A stretch of DNA of 64,000 nt, taken from NCBI RefSeq assembly GCF_003075095.1, contig NZ_QCZF01000012.1:1-64000 (forward strand), read 5' to 3'. Made by a program: the position numbers and the translations under genes. The notes beneath the pieces were generated by a model, which was not told the origin of the DNA, ran no database searches, and worked only from the letters and a program-made list of their open reading frames with translations. Of the stretch, positions 48,991 to 57,421 are shown piece after piece (within the stretch, counting starts at the first letter, position 1; each line of letters begins with the position of its first letter). The stretch comes from Blastococcus litoris (GTDB lineage: Bacteria > Actinomycetota > Actinomycetes > Mycobacteriales > Geodermatophilaceae).

Positions 48991-49020
48991 CGATCCCGCG
49001 GCCACCTGGCCGCGGGATCG
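48991..49020 (+). terminator. Terminator of the nucleoside transport-salvage operon
   Basis: A 14-bp self-complementary stem (48991-49004 with 49007-49020) begins 6 nt after the deoA stop. No T tract follows. Confidence 0.75.
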
Positions 49021-49034
49021 GCAGGTCGGAGGGG

Positions 49035-49040
49035 GACACT
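49035..49040 (+). promoter_or_regulatory. Weak -10 element of the ABC-2 exporter operon
   Basis: GACACT ends 8 nt before the GTG at 49049. A GGAGGGGG run lies farther upstream, too far for a normal ribosome binding site, so a leaderless start is plausible. Confidence 0.3.
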
Positions 49041-49048
49041 GTCTCCTC

Positions 49049-49948
49049 GTGACCAGCACTCCCGCGTCGGCAGCCGCCGTGCTGCCTCCCGTCGAGCCCC
49101 TCGACCCCGACGCAGCGATCTCCATCCGCGGTCTGGTGAAGCGCTACGGAACCTTCGCCGCCGTCGACGGGCTCGACCTCGACATCCGCCGTGGCGAGAT
49201 CTTCGCGCTGCTCGGCCCCAACGGAGCCGGCAAGACGACGACCGTCGAGATCTGCGAGGGGTACCGCCGGCCGGACGCCGGCGAGGTCCGGGTGCTCGGC
49301 GAGGACCCGGCCGCGGGCGGTCGCCGCTGGAAGTCGCGGCTCGGCATCGTGCTGCAGTCCGGGGCGGGGGACAGCCAGCTGACCTGCCGGGAGCTGCTGC
49401 AGGCCCAGGCCTCCTACTTCCCCGACCCGCGCGACCCCGACGAGGTGCTCGAGCTGGTCGGGCTCACCGAGAAGGCGAAGTCGCGCGGGCGGACGCTGTC
49501 GGGTGGCCAGCGGCGGCGCCTCGACGTCGCCCTCGGCATCGTCGGCCGCCCCACGCTGCTGTTCCTCGACGAGCCGACCACCGGGTTCGACCCCGAGGCG
49601 CGCCGGCAGTTCTGGTCGCTGATCCGGTCGCTGCGCGAGCTGGGCACCACGATGCTGCTCACCACGCACTACCTCGACGAGGCCGAGGCGCTCGCCGACC
49701 GCGTCGGGGTCATCGCCCGCGGCCGGCTGGTCGAGGTCGCCGTCCCGGCGCACCTGGGCGGACGGGAGAACGCGCCCGCCGTCGTCAGCTGGAGCGAGGA
49801 CGGCGTCCGGCGCACCGAGGCGACCGCGACGCCGACCGCCTTCGTGCGGGACCTGGCGAGCCGGTTCCCGGGCGAGGTCCCGGAGCTGGCCGTGACCCGG
49901 CCGACGCTCGAGGACGTCTACCTGCGGATGATCGGGGACCCGGCATGA
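49049..49948 (+). CDS. ABC-2 type exporter ATP-binding protein
   Basis: A 299-residue single-domain ABC ATPase of the drug-exporter DrrA/CcmA group. Walker A is GPNGAGKTTT near residues 52-61, the signature LSGGQRRRLDVALG, Walker B LLFLDEPTTGFDP and the switch histidine in LLTTHYLDEAE. The C-terminal part has the regulatory extension of this group. It overlaps its permease by 4 nt. The exported substrate is unknown; the adjacent salvage genes are not strong evidence for nucleosides. Confidence 0.93.
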   Translation: MTSTPASAAAVLPPVEPLDPDAAISIRGLVKRYGTFAAVDGLDLDIRRGEIFALLGPNGAGKTTTVEICEGYRRPDAGEVRVLGEDPAAGGRRWKSRLGIVLQSGAGDSQLTCRELLQAQASYFPDPRDPDEVLELVGLTEKAKSRGRTLSGGQRRRLDVALGIVGRPTLLFLDEPTTGFDPEARRQFWSLIRSLRELGTTMLLTTHYLDEAEALADRVGVIARGRLVEVAVPAHLGGRENAPAVVSWSEDGVRRTEATATPTAFVRDLASRFPGEVPELAVTRPTLEDVYLRMIGDPA

Positions 49949-50769
49949 CCACCGTCCAGGACCGCTCGCAGGTCGCGCTGCCGTCGCTGGCGGCCGTCTA
50001 CCGCACTCGGGCGTCCGTGGAGCTCAAGGAGTTCTTCCGGCAGCGGGAGTCGGTGGTCTTCACCCTCGCCTTCCCCGTGATCCTGCTGGTGGTGTTCGGT
50101 GCCGTCCTCGACTACGACATCGGCGGCGGCGTCACCTTCACGCAGTACTTCATGGCCGGGATCATCGCGGCGGGCATCCTGGGGGCCAGCCTGCAGAACA
50201 TGGCCATCAGCATCGCCACCGAGCGCTCCGACGGGACGCTGAAGGGCCTCTACGGCACGCCGATGCCGAAGAGCGCCTACTTCGTCGGGAAGGTCGTCCA
50301 GGTCCTCGCCGTCACGGTGCTGATCGTGGCGATCCTGCTGGCAGTCGGGGTCCTCGTCTACGGCATCGACCTGCCGACGGGCAGCGACTGGGTCACCTTC
50401 GTCTGGGTGACGGCGCTCGGCTCGGCCGCCTGCACGCTGCTCGGCATCGCCGTGTCCAGCCTGGCGAAGAACGGGCGGTCGGCGTCGGCGATGGTCACCC
50501 CGATCGCGCTGGTGCTGCAGTTCATCTCCGGTGTCTTCTTCCAGTTCAGCCAGGTGCCGACCTGGATGCAGACGATCGCGTCGTTCTTCCCGCTCAAGTG
50601 GATGGCGCAGGGCCTCCGGTCGGTGTTCCTGCCCGACTTCCTGGCCGCGCAGGAGCCGGCCGGCACCTGGGAGCTCGGCCGGGTCGCGATCGTCCTGGGC
50701 GTGTGGTGCGTGGCCGGGCTCCTCCTGTGCGTGGCCACCTTCCGCTGGCAGGACCGCGGCTCGGACTAG
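49945..50769 (+). CDS. ABC-2 type transporter permease
   Basis: A 274-residue ABC-2 permease with six helices, beginning with a cytoplasmic segment that includes SVELKEFFRQRESVVFTLAF and with the ABC-2 signature around AISIATERSDGTLKGLYGTP. Later helices include VFFQFSQVPTWMQTIASFFP, a re-entrant loop typical of the family. It pairs with the ATPase through an ATGA overlap to make a complete exporter. Confidence 0.92.
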   Translation: MTTVQDRSQVALPSLAAVYRTRASVELKEFFRQRESVVFTLAFPVILLVVFGAVLDYDIGGGVTFTQYFMAGIIAAGILGASLQNMAISIATERSDGTLKGLYGTPMPKSAYFVGKVVQVLAVTVLIVAILLAVGVLVYGIDLPTGSDWVTFVWVTALGSAACTLLGIAVSSLAKNGRSASAMVTPIALVLQFISGVFFQFSQVPTWMQTIASFFPLKWMAQGLRSVFLPDFLAAQEPAGTWELGRVAIVLGVWCVAGLLLCVATFRWQDRGSD

Positions 50770-50807
50770 CGCTCCGCAGCCTCGCCGGCCCTTCGCCGCA
50801 CGGCAGG

Positions 50808-50813
50808 TAGCGT
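50808..50813 (+). promoter_or_regulatory. -10 element of add (leaderless start)
   Basis: TAGCGT ends 6 nt before the GTG at 50820 with no ribosome binding site between. Confidence 0.45.
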
Positions 50814-50819
50814 CGCTGC

Positions 50820-51896
50820 GTGCCTGCTCCGCTGAACGCCGAGAACATCCGCCGCGCCCCCAAGGTCCTCCTCCACGACCACCTGGACGGCGGCCTGCGC
50901 CCGGAGACGGTGCTCGAGCTGGCCGACGAGTTCGGCTACCGCGGGCTGCCCGCATCCGACCCGGAAGGGCTCGGCGCCTGGTTCCGGGAGGCGGCCGACT
51001 CGGGCTCGCTGGTGCAGTACCTGGAGACCTTCGCCCACACGGTCGGCGTGATGCAGCAGCCCGAGGCGATCCACCGGGTCGCCCGCGAGTGCGCGCTCGA
51101 CCTCGCCGCCGACGGCGTCGTCTACGCCGAGGTGCGGTTCGCCCCGGAGCTGTCGACCGCCCAGGGCCTGCCGATCGAGGAGGTCGTCGAGGCGATGGTC
51201 GACGGCTTCGCCGTCGGCGGCCGGGAGGCCACCGAGGCGGGCTCGCCGATCCGGGTGGGCGCGCTGCTGTGCGCCATGCGCCAGGCCGACCGCTGGGACG
51301 AGGTCGCCGGCCTCGTCGTCCGCTTCCGGGACGCGGGTGTGGTCGGCTTCGACCTCGCCGGGCCGGAGATCGGCTTCCCGCCCGACCGGATCCCCTCGGC
51401 GATCGGCGTGCTGGACGGCGCCCGCGCCCACCGCACCATCCACGCGGGCGAGGCGGCCGGCATCGACAGCATCCGGGCGGCGCTGGACGGCGCCCACGCC
51501 GAGCGGCTCGGCCACGGCATCCGCATCGCCGACGAGGTGGGCGCCGACGGCACCCTGGGCCCGGTGGCGCAGCGCGTCCTCGACGAGCAGGTGGTCCTCG
51601 AGGTCGCGCCGTCGTCCAACGTGCAGACCGGCGCGTACCCGTCGCTGGCCGAGCACCCCGTCGACCGGCTGCACCGGCTGGGTTTCGCCGTCACGCTGAA
51701 CACCGACAACCGGCTGATGAGCGGGGTCTCGGTGACCAGCGAGGTCGCGGCCGTCGCCGGCACTTTCGGCTGGTCGTGGGACGACGTCCGCACCGTCACC
51801 GAGCGGGCGCTGGCCGCCGCCTTCATCGGCGAGGGCGACCGGCAGCGGCTGCTCGACCAGCTGGTCCGGCCGGGGTACGCCGCCCTGCAGGGGTGA
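50820..51896 (+). CDS. add: Adenosine deaminase
   Basis: A 358-residue zinc hydrolase that deaminates adenosine and deoxyadenosine to inosine forms. Metal and substrate residues are visible: H19/H21 in LHDHLDGG, HAGEAAG near residue 205, the catalytic glutamate in that motif, and the aspartate in TLNTDNRLMSG. The length is normal for bacterial Add. GTG at 50820 is fixed by TAGCGT 6 nt upstream. It is not in the transporter operon but extends the salvage set to purine nucleosides. Confidence 0.95.
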   Translation: MPAPLNAENIRRAPKVLLHDHLDGGLRPETVLELADEFGYRGLPASDPEGLGAWFREAADSGSLVQYLETFAHTVGVMQQPEAIHRVARECALDLAADGVVYAEVRFAPELSTAQGLPIEEVVEAMVDGFAVGGREATEAGSPIRVGALLCAMRQADRWDEVAGLVVRFRDAGVVGFDLAGPEIGFPPDRIPSAIGVLDGARAHRTIHAGEAAGIDSIRAALDGAHAERLGHGIRIADEVGADGTLGPVAQRVLDEQVVLEVAPSSNVQTGAYPSLAEHPVDRLHRLGFAVTLNTDNRLMSGVSVTSEVAAVAGTFGWSWDDVRTVTERALAAAFIGEGDRQRLLDQLVRPGYAALQG

Positions 51897-51941
51897 CCGC
51901 CCCCACCCCCTTCTCGGGAATCGCCCGGCGGTCCCCGCTGC

Positions 51942-51947
51942 TAACCT
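51942..51947 (+). promoter_or_regulatory. Candidate -10 element of the DEAD-box helicase gene
   Basis: TAACCT is followed 180 nt later by the helicase ATG. It would create a long leader that contains at least two hairpins. No good -35 element is seen. Confidence 0.35.
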
Positions 51948-51953
51948 GGGTGT

Positions 51954-52127
51954 ACCGGCACAAGGCCGGTCATCCTCCCGGACGGTTTGTCCGGGCACGA
52001 GCGCATCCGTGCAGATCCGCGTTCCACACCTGGGCGCAAGCGATCGCCATGTGAGGACGCCGGTACCTGACGGTGCTCCTCCTCTCCCACGGGACGCGCT
52101 CCGAGCAGTATCGGAGCCCCACCCCGC
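51954..52127 (+). other. Long structured 5' leader of the DEAD-box helicase gene
   Basis: This 231-bp gap between add and the helicase has no supportable gene. It holds a 7-bp stem at 51977-51983 with 51989-51995 and another at 52098-52104 with 52111-52117, the latter ending 10 nt before the ATG. No clear ribosome binding site precedes the ATG. Cold-shock RNA helicase genes in other bacteria often have long leaders that control translation or stability, and this may be one. Confidence 0.45.
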
Positions 52128-53603
52128 ATGACCTTGGTCCACCCTGTCTCGTTCGAGTCGAACGCTGTTCAGACCACTTCCGAAGACCTTTCCGTCGAGG
52201 CCCCCGCGGGTCCGACCTTCCACGAGCTGGGCCTGCCTCAGCTGCTGATCACCGCCTTGGAGCGGCGCGGCATCCACCGCCCGTTCGCCATCCAGACCTC
52301 CGCCCTGCCGGACGCCCTCGCCGGCCGTGACGTGCTCGGCAAGGCCGCCACCGGCTCGGGCAAGACCCTGGCCTTCGGCCTCCCGCTGCTCGCGCGCATC
52401 GGCGCCGAGGTGAAGCAGGGCCGCCGTGCCCCGCGTGGCCTGGTCCTCGTGCCGACCCGCGAGCTCGCCCAGCAGGTGCACGACAACCTGGCCCCGCTGG
52501 GTCAGGCGACCGGCGTCCAGCTGGCCACCGTCTACGGCGGTGCGCCCATGTACCGCCAGATCCAGCAGCTGCGCCGTGGCGTCGACGTCGTCATCGCCAC
52601 CCCGGGCCGGCTCCAGGACCTGATCAACCAGGGCGAGGCCACCCTCGCCGAGGTCGTCATCACCGTCCTCGACGAGGCCGACTTCATGGCCGACCTGGGC
52701 TTCCTCCCGGTCGTCAAGGAGCTCCTCGACCAGACCGTCTCCGACGCCCAGCGGCTGCTCTTCTCGGCCACCCTGGACGGCGAGGTGGACGCCCTCGTGC
52801 GCCGCTACCTCAAGGACCCGGCCCGGCACGAGGTCAAGCGCGCCGGGGACGACGCCCCGCCGGCCGAGCACCTGGCGTTCAGCCTCGCCTTCCGCGACAA
52901 GCTGCAGGTGGCCACGGAGCTGGCCGGCCGCCCGGGCCGGACGATCGTCTTCGCCCGCACCCAGCTGGGCGTCGACCGGCTCGCCGAGAACCTGAAGGCC
53001 GCCGGCATCAAGGCCGAGGCCATCCACGGCGGGCTGCCGCAGTCGGCGCGCCGCCGGGCCCTCGAGGAGTTCACCGACGCGCGGTCGCCGGTGCTCGTCG
53101 CGACCGACGTCGCCGCCCGTGGCATCCACGTGGACGACGTCTCGCTGGTCCTGCACTACGACCCGCCGACGGACGCCAAGACCTACCTGCACCGTTCGGG
53201 CCGCACCGCCCGCGCCGGTGCCGCCGGTGTGGTCGTGTCGCTGCTCCTGCCCGACCAGGTCGGCCAGGCCAAGCGCCGCTTCCGGACGGCGAAGGTCGAC
53301 CCGCGCGTCGACCGCATCCGCCCCGGTGACCAGGCGATCCTCGACCTGGTGGCGAAGGGCATCGCCGTGGAGCCCAAGGAGCGCACCCAGCGCGACATGC
53401 GCCGCGGCGGCGGCGGCCCCGGCGGCCGCCCGCGTCGCGACGGCGACCGGCCCACCGGCGGTCACCGTGGCGGTCCGCGTCGCTCGTTCGGCGACCGGCC
53501 CCGGCCGGCCGGCGAGCGGTCCGGCTCGGGTGAGCGCTCCTACGGGGACCGCGGTCAGCGGTCCGGCGGGCGGCCCGGCCGCCCGTCGCGCTACTCCAGC
53601 TGA
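52128..53603 (+). CDS. DEAD-box ATP-dependent RNA helicase
   Basis: A 491-residue DEAD-box helicase. Q-motif region is FHELGLPQLLITALERRGI, motif I AATGSGKT, motif Ia PTRELAQQ, motif II VLDEADFM, motif III FSATLD, motif VI HRSGRTARAG. The C-terminal 60 residues are a basic Arg/Gly-rich tail (repeats of GDRP, GGHRGG) as in RhlE/CshA-type RNA-binding helicases. ATG at 52128 has no obvious Shine-Dalgarno sequence. Likely role: RNA unwinding in ribosome assembly or mRNA decay, often cold-induced. Confidence 0.94.
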   Translation: MTLVHPVSFESNAVQTTSEDLSVEAPAGPTFHELGLPQLLITALERRGIHRPFAIQTSALPDALAGRDVLGKAATGSGKTLAFGLPLLARIGAEVKQGRRAPRGLVLVPTRELAQQVHDNLAPLGQATGVQLATVYGGAPMYRQIQQLRRGVDVVIATPGRLQDLINQGEATLAEVVITVLDEADFMADLGFLPVVKELLDQTVSDAQRLLFSATLDGEVDALVRRYLKDPARHEVKRAGDDAPPAEHLAFSLAFRDKLQVATELAGRPGRTIVFARTQLGVDRLAENLKAAGIKAEAIHGGLPQSARRRALEEFTDARSPVLVATDVAARGIHVDDVSLVLHYDPPTDAKTYLHRSGRTARAGAAGVVVSLLLPDQVGQAKRRFRTAKVDPRVDRIRPGDQAILDLVAKGIAVEPKERTQRDMRRGGGGPGGRPRRDGDRPTGGHRGGPRRSFGDRPRPAGERSGSGERSYGDRGQRSGGRPGRPSRYSS

Positions 53604-53621
53604 CGCGCAGCACCGGACGAC

Positions 53622-53661
53622 GCAGCGGCCGGTCCCGGGATCTCCCGGGGCCGGCCGCTGC
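53622..53661 (+). terminator. Terminator after the DEAD-box helicase gene
   Basis: An 11-bp stem (53622-53632 with 53651-53661) continues inward through a second complementary block CCCGGG. It lies 18 nt after the helicase stop and before the convergent gene ending at 53691, so it may serve both. Confidence 0.75.
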
Positions 53662-53690
53662 CGTTCCAGCTTCCTGTACCGACAGCGTTC

Positions 53691-55022
53691 TCAGTCGCGG
53701 AAGACCAGGGCGCCGCTGATCTCGCCGACGACCTCGTCCCACTGGCGGCGCAGCTCGCCGGCGTCCTCCTGGCGCAGCGGTGCCGTCGGGTGGCTCTCGC
53801 CGTGGACGACGGCGCGGCCGAGCGGCTCGCCGGGGGAGAGCAGGGCCTCCACCCGGCGGAGCCCCGCGTACTCGGCGAGGTCGCGCACGCCCTCCACCGG
53901 CTGGGCGAAGGCCTGGTGGTCGACCAGCCCCGCGGCGCCGTCCGCGACCTCGGCGAGCACCTCGGAGAGCTCCGTGAGGTCGTAGCGGTCCTGGTCGGCG
54001 GGCAGCGGCCGGACGTCGGTGTCGGCCACCTCCGGCCACGACGCGATCTCCGCCAGGTCGTGCTCCTCGTTGCCCTTGCAGAAGCGCGCCAGCTGCTCGG
54101 GGGTGTCGAAGAGGAACACCTCGCCGTCGCGGCCGAGGAACCGGGCGACGTCCTCGACGTAGCAGCGCAGGGTCACCCCGGCCCCGTCGGGCACCACGAT
54201 CTCCACCGGCAGGATCCCGACCGCCTCCCAGAACGTCGCGGCCTGGGCCACCTCGGCGGCCGAGGCGTTGAGCCGGCCACCGCGGGCGATGCTGCTCACC
54301 GGCGTGGCACCGGCGGGCTCGTCGTCGTCGACCACGACGACGTCCTCCGGGAGGTCGTCGGGGTCGACGTCCTCCACCTCGGACGCGGCCGGGTAGTCGT
54401 CGAGGGTGGCCGAGCCGGCGCCGGTCCAGTCGAAGTGCTCGTCGAGCTCGGCGACGACGTCCTCCCACAGGTCGTCGAGCACCCCTCCCACACCGACCCA
54501 GGCGTCCTCGCCGGACCGGCCGACGAACGCGTCCACGCCGAGTCCCAGGGAGCCGATCTCCGGCTTGGCCGCCAGCTCGGCGACCGCCTCGAACTGCGTC
54601 TCGTCGTCGTCCTCGTCGTCCTCGTCGCCGGCGGTGTCCAGGCAGTCGGCCAGCCGGGTGACGATGTCGATGGTGGCCGCGAGCTCCTCGACCGCCCAGC
54701 GGTCGGGGTTCTCGGCGGCGATGTCGTAGACGCCGTCGAGGTCGTAGCGGTGGTCGTCGTCCGGGGTCAGGTCCTCGGGGCCGAGGCCGACGACGACCGG
54801 CCACACCGGGTGGTCGGCGAGGTCGTGGTCGGTGCTGGTGCGGCAGTACGCCGCCAGCGCCGCCGGGGTGGGGAAGAGGTGGACCTTCGCCGTGTCGCCC
54901 TCGGTGGTGCCGAGGAACGCCTGCCACTCCTCCCCGTCCTCCTCCCACGGAGGAGCCCACAGGGTGTAGCCGGTGCGGTCATCGAGGGTGAGTGCGATCG
55001 GGACGATGCTGGGCCTGGCCAC
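53691..55022 (-). CDS. Acidic protein with internal duplication, often labelled primosomal protein
   Basis: A 443-residue, strongly acidic, soluble protein. Databases commonly call such actinobacterial proteins primosomal, but I see no helicase, zinc or DNA-binding motif. Two copies of one unit are visible: about residues 18-108 (HLFPTPAALAAYC, DHDLADHPVWP, DDHRYDLDGVYD) and about 282-362 (FLFDTPEQLARFC, EHDLAEIASWP, DQDRYDLTELSE). Between them lie Asp/Glu-rich linkers near 133-141 and 216-235. GTG at 55022 follows GAGAGGG at 8 nt. It faces the helicase gene tail to tail. Function unknown. Confidence 0.78.
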   Translation of the reverse strand: MARPSIVPIALTLDDRTGYTLWAPPWEEDGEEWQAFLGTTEGDTAKVHLFPTPAALAAYCRTSTDHDLADHPVWPVVVGLGPEDLTPDDDHRYDLDGVYDIAAENPDRWAVEELAATIDIVTRLADCLDTAGDEDDEDDDETQFEAVAELAAKPEIGSLGLGVDAFVGRSGEDAWVGVGGVLDDLWEDVVAELDEHFDWTGAGSATLDDYPAASEVEDVDPDDLPEDVVVVDDDEPAGATPVSSIARGGRLNASAAEVAQAATFWEAVGILPVEIVVPDGAGVTLRCYVEDVARFLGRDGEVFLFDTPEQLARFCKGNEEHDLAEIASWPEVADTDVRPLPADQDRYDLTELSEVLAEVADGAAGLVDHQAFAQPVEGVRDLAEYAGLRRVEALLSPGEPLGRAVVHGESHPTAPLRQEDAGELRRQWDEVVGEISGALVFRD

Positions 55023-55064
55023 GGGAACACCCTCTCAGGTCGCCCTGGGAACGCGCTGCCCGGT

Positions 55065-55934
55065 TCAGACCCCGATCGGGTGCCACACCGTCTTGGTCTC
55101 GAGGAACGGCGTCATCCGCGAGAGCCCCGGGTCGGCCGTCCAGTCCGGCTCCTGGGCCGGCGCGCGCAGGACGCGCTTCACCGTGCCGGCCGCCTCGCGC
55201 TCGAACTCCATGGCCCGGCGCGGGGACGCGCCGGTGAGGTCGATGGCGTCGACGTCGGCGTGCTCGGCGAGCCAGGGGCCCAGCTCGTCGGCGTCGCCGG
55301 TCAGCACGTTCACCACGCCGCCCGGGACGTCGCTGGTGGCCAGCACCTCGGCCAGGGTGACCGCCGGGAGCGGGCGCTCCTTCGACGTCACCACTACCGC
55401 GGTGTTGCCGCCGGCCAGGACGGGGGCCAGCACGCTGACCAGGCCGAGCAGGGACGACTGCTGCGGCGCCAGGACGGCGACGACGCCGGTCGGCTCCGGC
55501 ATGGAGAAGTCGAAGTACGGGCCGGCCACCGGGTTGGCCCCGCCGAGGACGGCGGCGAGCTTGTCGGTCCAGCCGGCGTACCAGACCCAGCGGTCGATGG
55601 CCGCGTCCACGGCGGCGCGGGCCTTGGACGCGGACAGGCCCTCGCCCTCGGCGACCTCCGCGCAGAACTGGACGTGCCGGCCCTCCATCACCTCGGCGAC
55701 GCGGTAGAGCACCTGGCCGCGGTTGTACGCCGTCATGGCTGACCACTTCCCGAAGGCGCCACGTGCGGCGACGACGGCGTCCCGGGCGTCCTTGCGCGAC
55801 GCCCAGGCGGCGTTGGCGAGGAAGTGGCCCTTGGCGTCGGTGACCTCGTAGGTGCGCCCGGACTCCGACCGCGGGAAGGCCCCGCCGACGTAGAGCTTGT
55901 AGGTCTTCCGGACGGCGAGACGGTCCGAGCTCAC
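55065..55934 (-). CDS. Short aldehyde dehydrogenase-family protein lacking catalytic residues
   Basis: A 289-residue protein similar to the N-terminal cofactor domain of aldehyde dehydrogenases (TYKLYVGGAFPRSESGRTYE, later PTGVVAVLAPQQSSLLGLV). It stops before the part that normally carries the catalytic cysteine. The FTGS-type region reads IDLTGASPRRAMEFE, and neither the ELGGK glutamate nor the GQxC cysteine is present. It cannot be a normal dehydrogenase and may be a pseudoenzyme subunit of the partner encoded upstream, whose stop it overlaps by 4 nt (GTGA). Similar short copies behind deoC-linked dehydrogenases occur in other actinobacteria, as I recall. Confidence 0.82.
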   Translation of the reverse strand: MSSDRLAVRKTYKLYVGGAFPRSESGRTYEVTDAKGHFLANAAWASRKDARDAVVAARGAFGKWSAMTAYNRGQVLYRVAEVMEGRHVQFCAEVAEGEGLSASKARAAVDAAIDRWVWYAGWTDKLAAVLGGANPVAGPYFDFSMPEPTGVVAVLAPQQSSLLGLVSVLAPVLAGGNTAVVVTSKERPLPAVTLAEVLATSDVPGGVVNVLTGDADELGPWLAEHADVDAIDLTGASPRRAMEFEREAAGTVKRVLRAPAQEPDWTADPGLSRMTPFLETKTVWHPIGV

Positions 55935-57415
55935 TGGTCGTTCCCCTTCAGGTACGCGGCCAGGCCGTGGCGGCCGCCCTCGCGGCCGTAGCCGGACTGC
56001 TTGTAGCCGCCGAACGGCGACGTCGGGTCGAACTTGTTGAACGTGTTGGCCCACACGACGCCGGCCCGGAGCTGGTTCGCGATCTTGAGGATCCGCGAGC
56101 CCTTCTCGGTCCAGATGCCGGCCGAGAGCCCGTAGGTGCTGTTGTTCGCCTTCGCGACCGCCTCGTCGGGCGTGCGGAAGGTCAGCACGCTGAGCACGGG
56201 CCCGAACACCTCGTCGCGCGCGATGCGGTGCGCGGGGGAGACGTTGGTGAAGACCGTCGGCGGGAACCAGAACCCGCGGTCGGGCAGCTCGCACGCGGGC
56301 TGCCACCGCTGCGCGCCCTCGGCCTCGCCGTAGTCGGACAGCTCCTTGATGCGGGCGAGCTGCTCGGCGGAGTTGATGGCGCCGATGTCGGTGTTCTTGT
56401 CCAGCGGGTCGCCCACGCGCAGGGTGCCGATCCGGCGCTGCAGGCTGGCGATCACCTCGTCGTGGATCGACTCCTGCACCAGCAGCCGGGAGCCGGCGCA
56501 GCAGACGTGACCCTGGTTGAAGAAGATGCCCTGCACGATGCCCTCGACGGCCTGGTCGATGGGGGCGTCGTCGAAGACGATGTTGGCCGCCTTGCCGCCC
56601 AGCTCCAGCGTGAGCTTCTTGCGGGTGCCGGCGACCGCACGGGCGATCTGCTTGCCCACCTCGGTCGAGCCGGTGAACGCCACCTTGTCGACGTCGTCGT
56701 GCTCGACCACTGCGCGACCGGTGTCGCCGGCGCCGGTGACGATGTTGACCACGCCCGGGGGCAGGTCGGCCTGGCGGCAGACCTCGGCGAACAGCAGCGC
56801 GGTCAGCGGGGTGGTCTCGGCCGGCTTGAGGACGACGGTGTTGCCGGTGGCCAGCGCCGGGGCGACCTTCCACGCCAGCATCAGCAGCGGGAAGTTCCAC
56901 GGGATGACCTGACCCGCGACGCCGAGCGGCCGCGGGGCCGGCCCGAGGCCCGCGAACTCGAGCTTGTCGGCCCAGCCCGCGTGGTAGAAGAAGTGCGCCG
57001 CGGCGAGGGGGACGTCGACGTCGCGGGACTCCCGGATCGGCTTGCCGTTGTCCAGGGACTCGAGGACGGCGAACTCGCGGGCGCGCTCCTGCAGCAGGCG
57101 CGCGATGCGGAACAGGTACTTGCCGCGGTCGGCCGGGCGCATCGGGCCCCAGACGCGGGTGAACGCCCGGCGGGCGGCGGCGACGGCGCGGTCGACGTCG
57201 GCCTCGCTCGCGGCGGAGACCTCGGTGAGGACCTCCTCGGTGGCCGGGTTGACGCTCTTGAACGACTCCCCGGTGCCGTCGACGAACTCGCCGTCGATGA
57301 ACAGGCCGTAGGACGGCGCGATGTCGACGATCGACCGCGACTCGGGTGCCGGGGCGTACTCGAAGGGGGCGCGGGTGCTGGCGGGCTGGGCCGGGCTGGG
57401 CGGAGTGGTTGTCAT
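55931..57415 (-). CDS. NAD(P)-dependent aldehyde dehydrogenase
   Basis: A 494-residue full-length aldehyde dehydrogenase. The catalytic cysteine is C305 in NQGHVCCAGSR, the general base E271 in LTLELGGKAAN, the oxyanion asparagine in VIPWNFPLLM, and the cofactor loop FTGSTEVGK. The gene begins 6 nt after deoC on the same strand, so acetaldehyde from deoxyribose-5-phosphate is the most likely substrate. ATG at 57415. The short homologue overlaps its 3' end. Confidence 0.92.
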   Translation of the reverse strand: MTTTPPSPAQPASTRAPFEYAPAPESRSIVDIAPSYGLFIDGEFVDGTGESFKSVNPATEEVLTEVSAASEADVDRAVAAARRAFTRVWGPMRPADRGKYLFRIARLLQERAREFAVLESLDNGKPIRESRDVDVPLAAAHFFYHAGWADKLEFAGLGPAPRPLGVAGQVIPWNFPLLMLAWKVAPALATGNTVVLKPAETTPLTALLFAEVCRQADLPPGVVNIVTGAGDTGRAVVEHDDVDKVAFTGSTEVGKQIARAVAGTRKKLTLELGGKAANIVFDDAPIDQAVEGIVQGIFFNQGHVCCAGSRLLVQESIHDEVIASLQRRIGTLRVGDPLDKNTDIGAINSAEQLARIKELSDYGEAEGAQRWQPACELPDRGFWFPPTVFTNVSPAHRIARDEVFGPVLSVLTFRTPDEAVAKANNSTYGLSAGIWTEKGSRILKIANQLRAGVVWANTFNKFDPTSPFGGYKQSGYGREGGRHGLAAYLKGNDQ

Positions 57416-57421
57416 CGTCGG

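Noticed and set aside
51710-51735. Unusual active-site sequence TLNTDNRLMSG in adenosine deaminase instead of SLNTDDP
   Set aside because: As I recall, this variant is normal in actinobacterial adenosine deaminases, and all zinc ligands are present.
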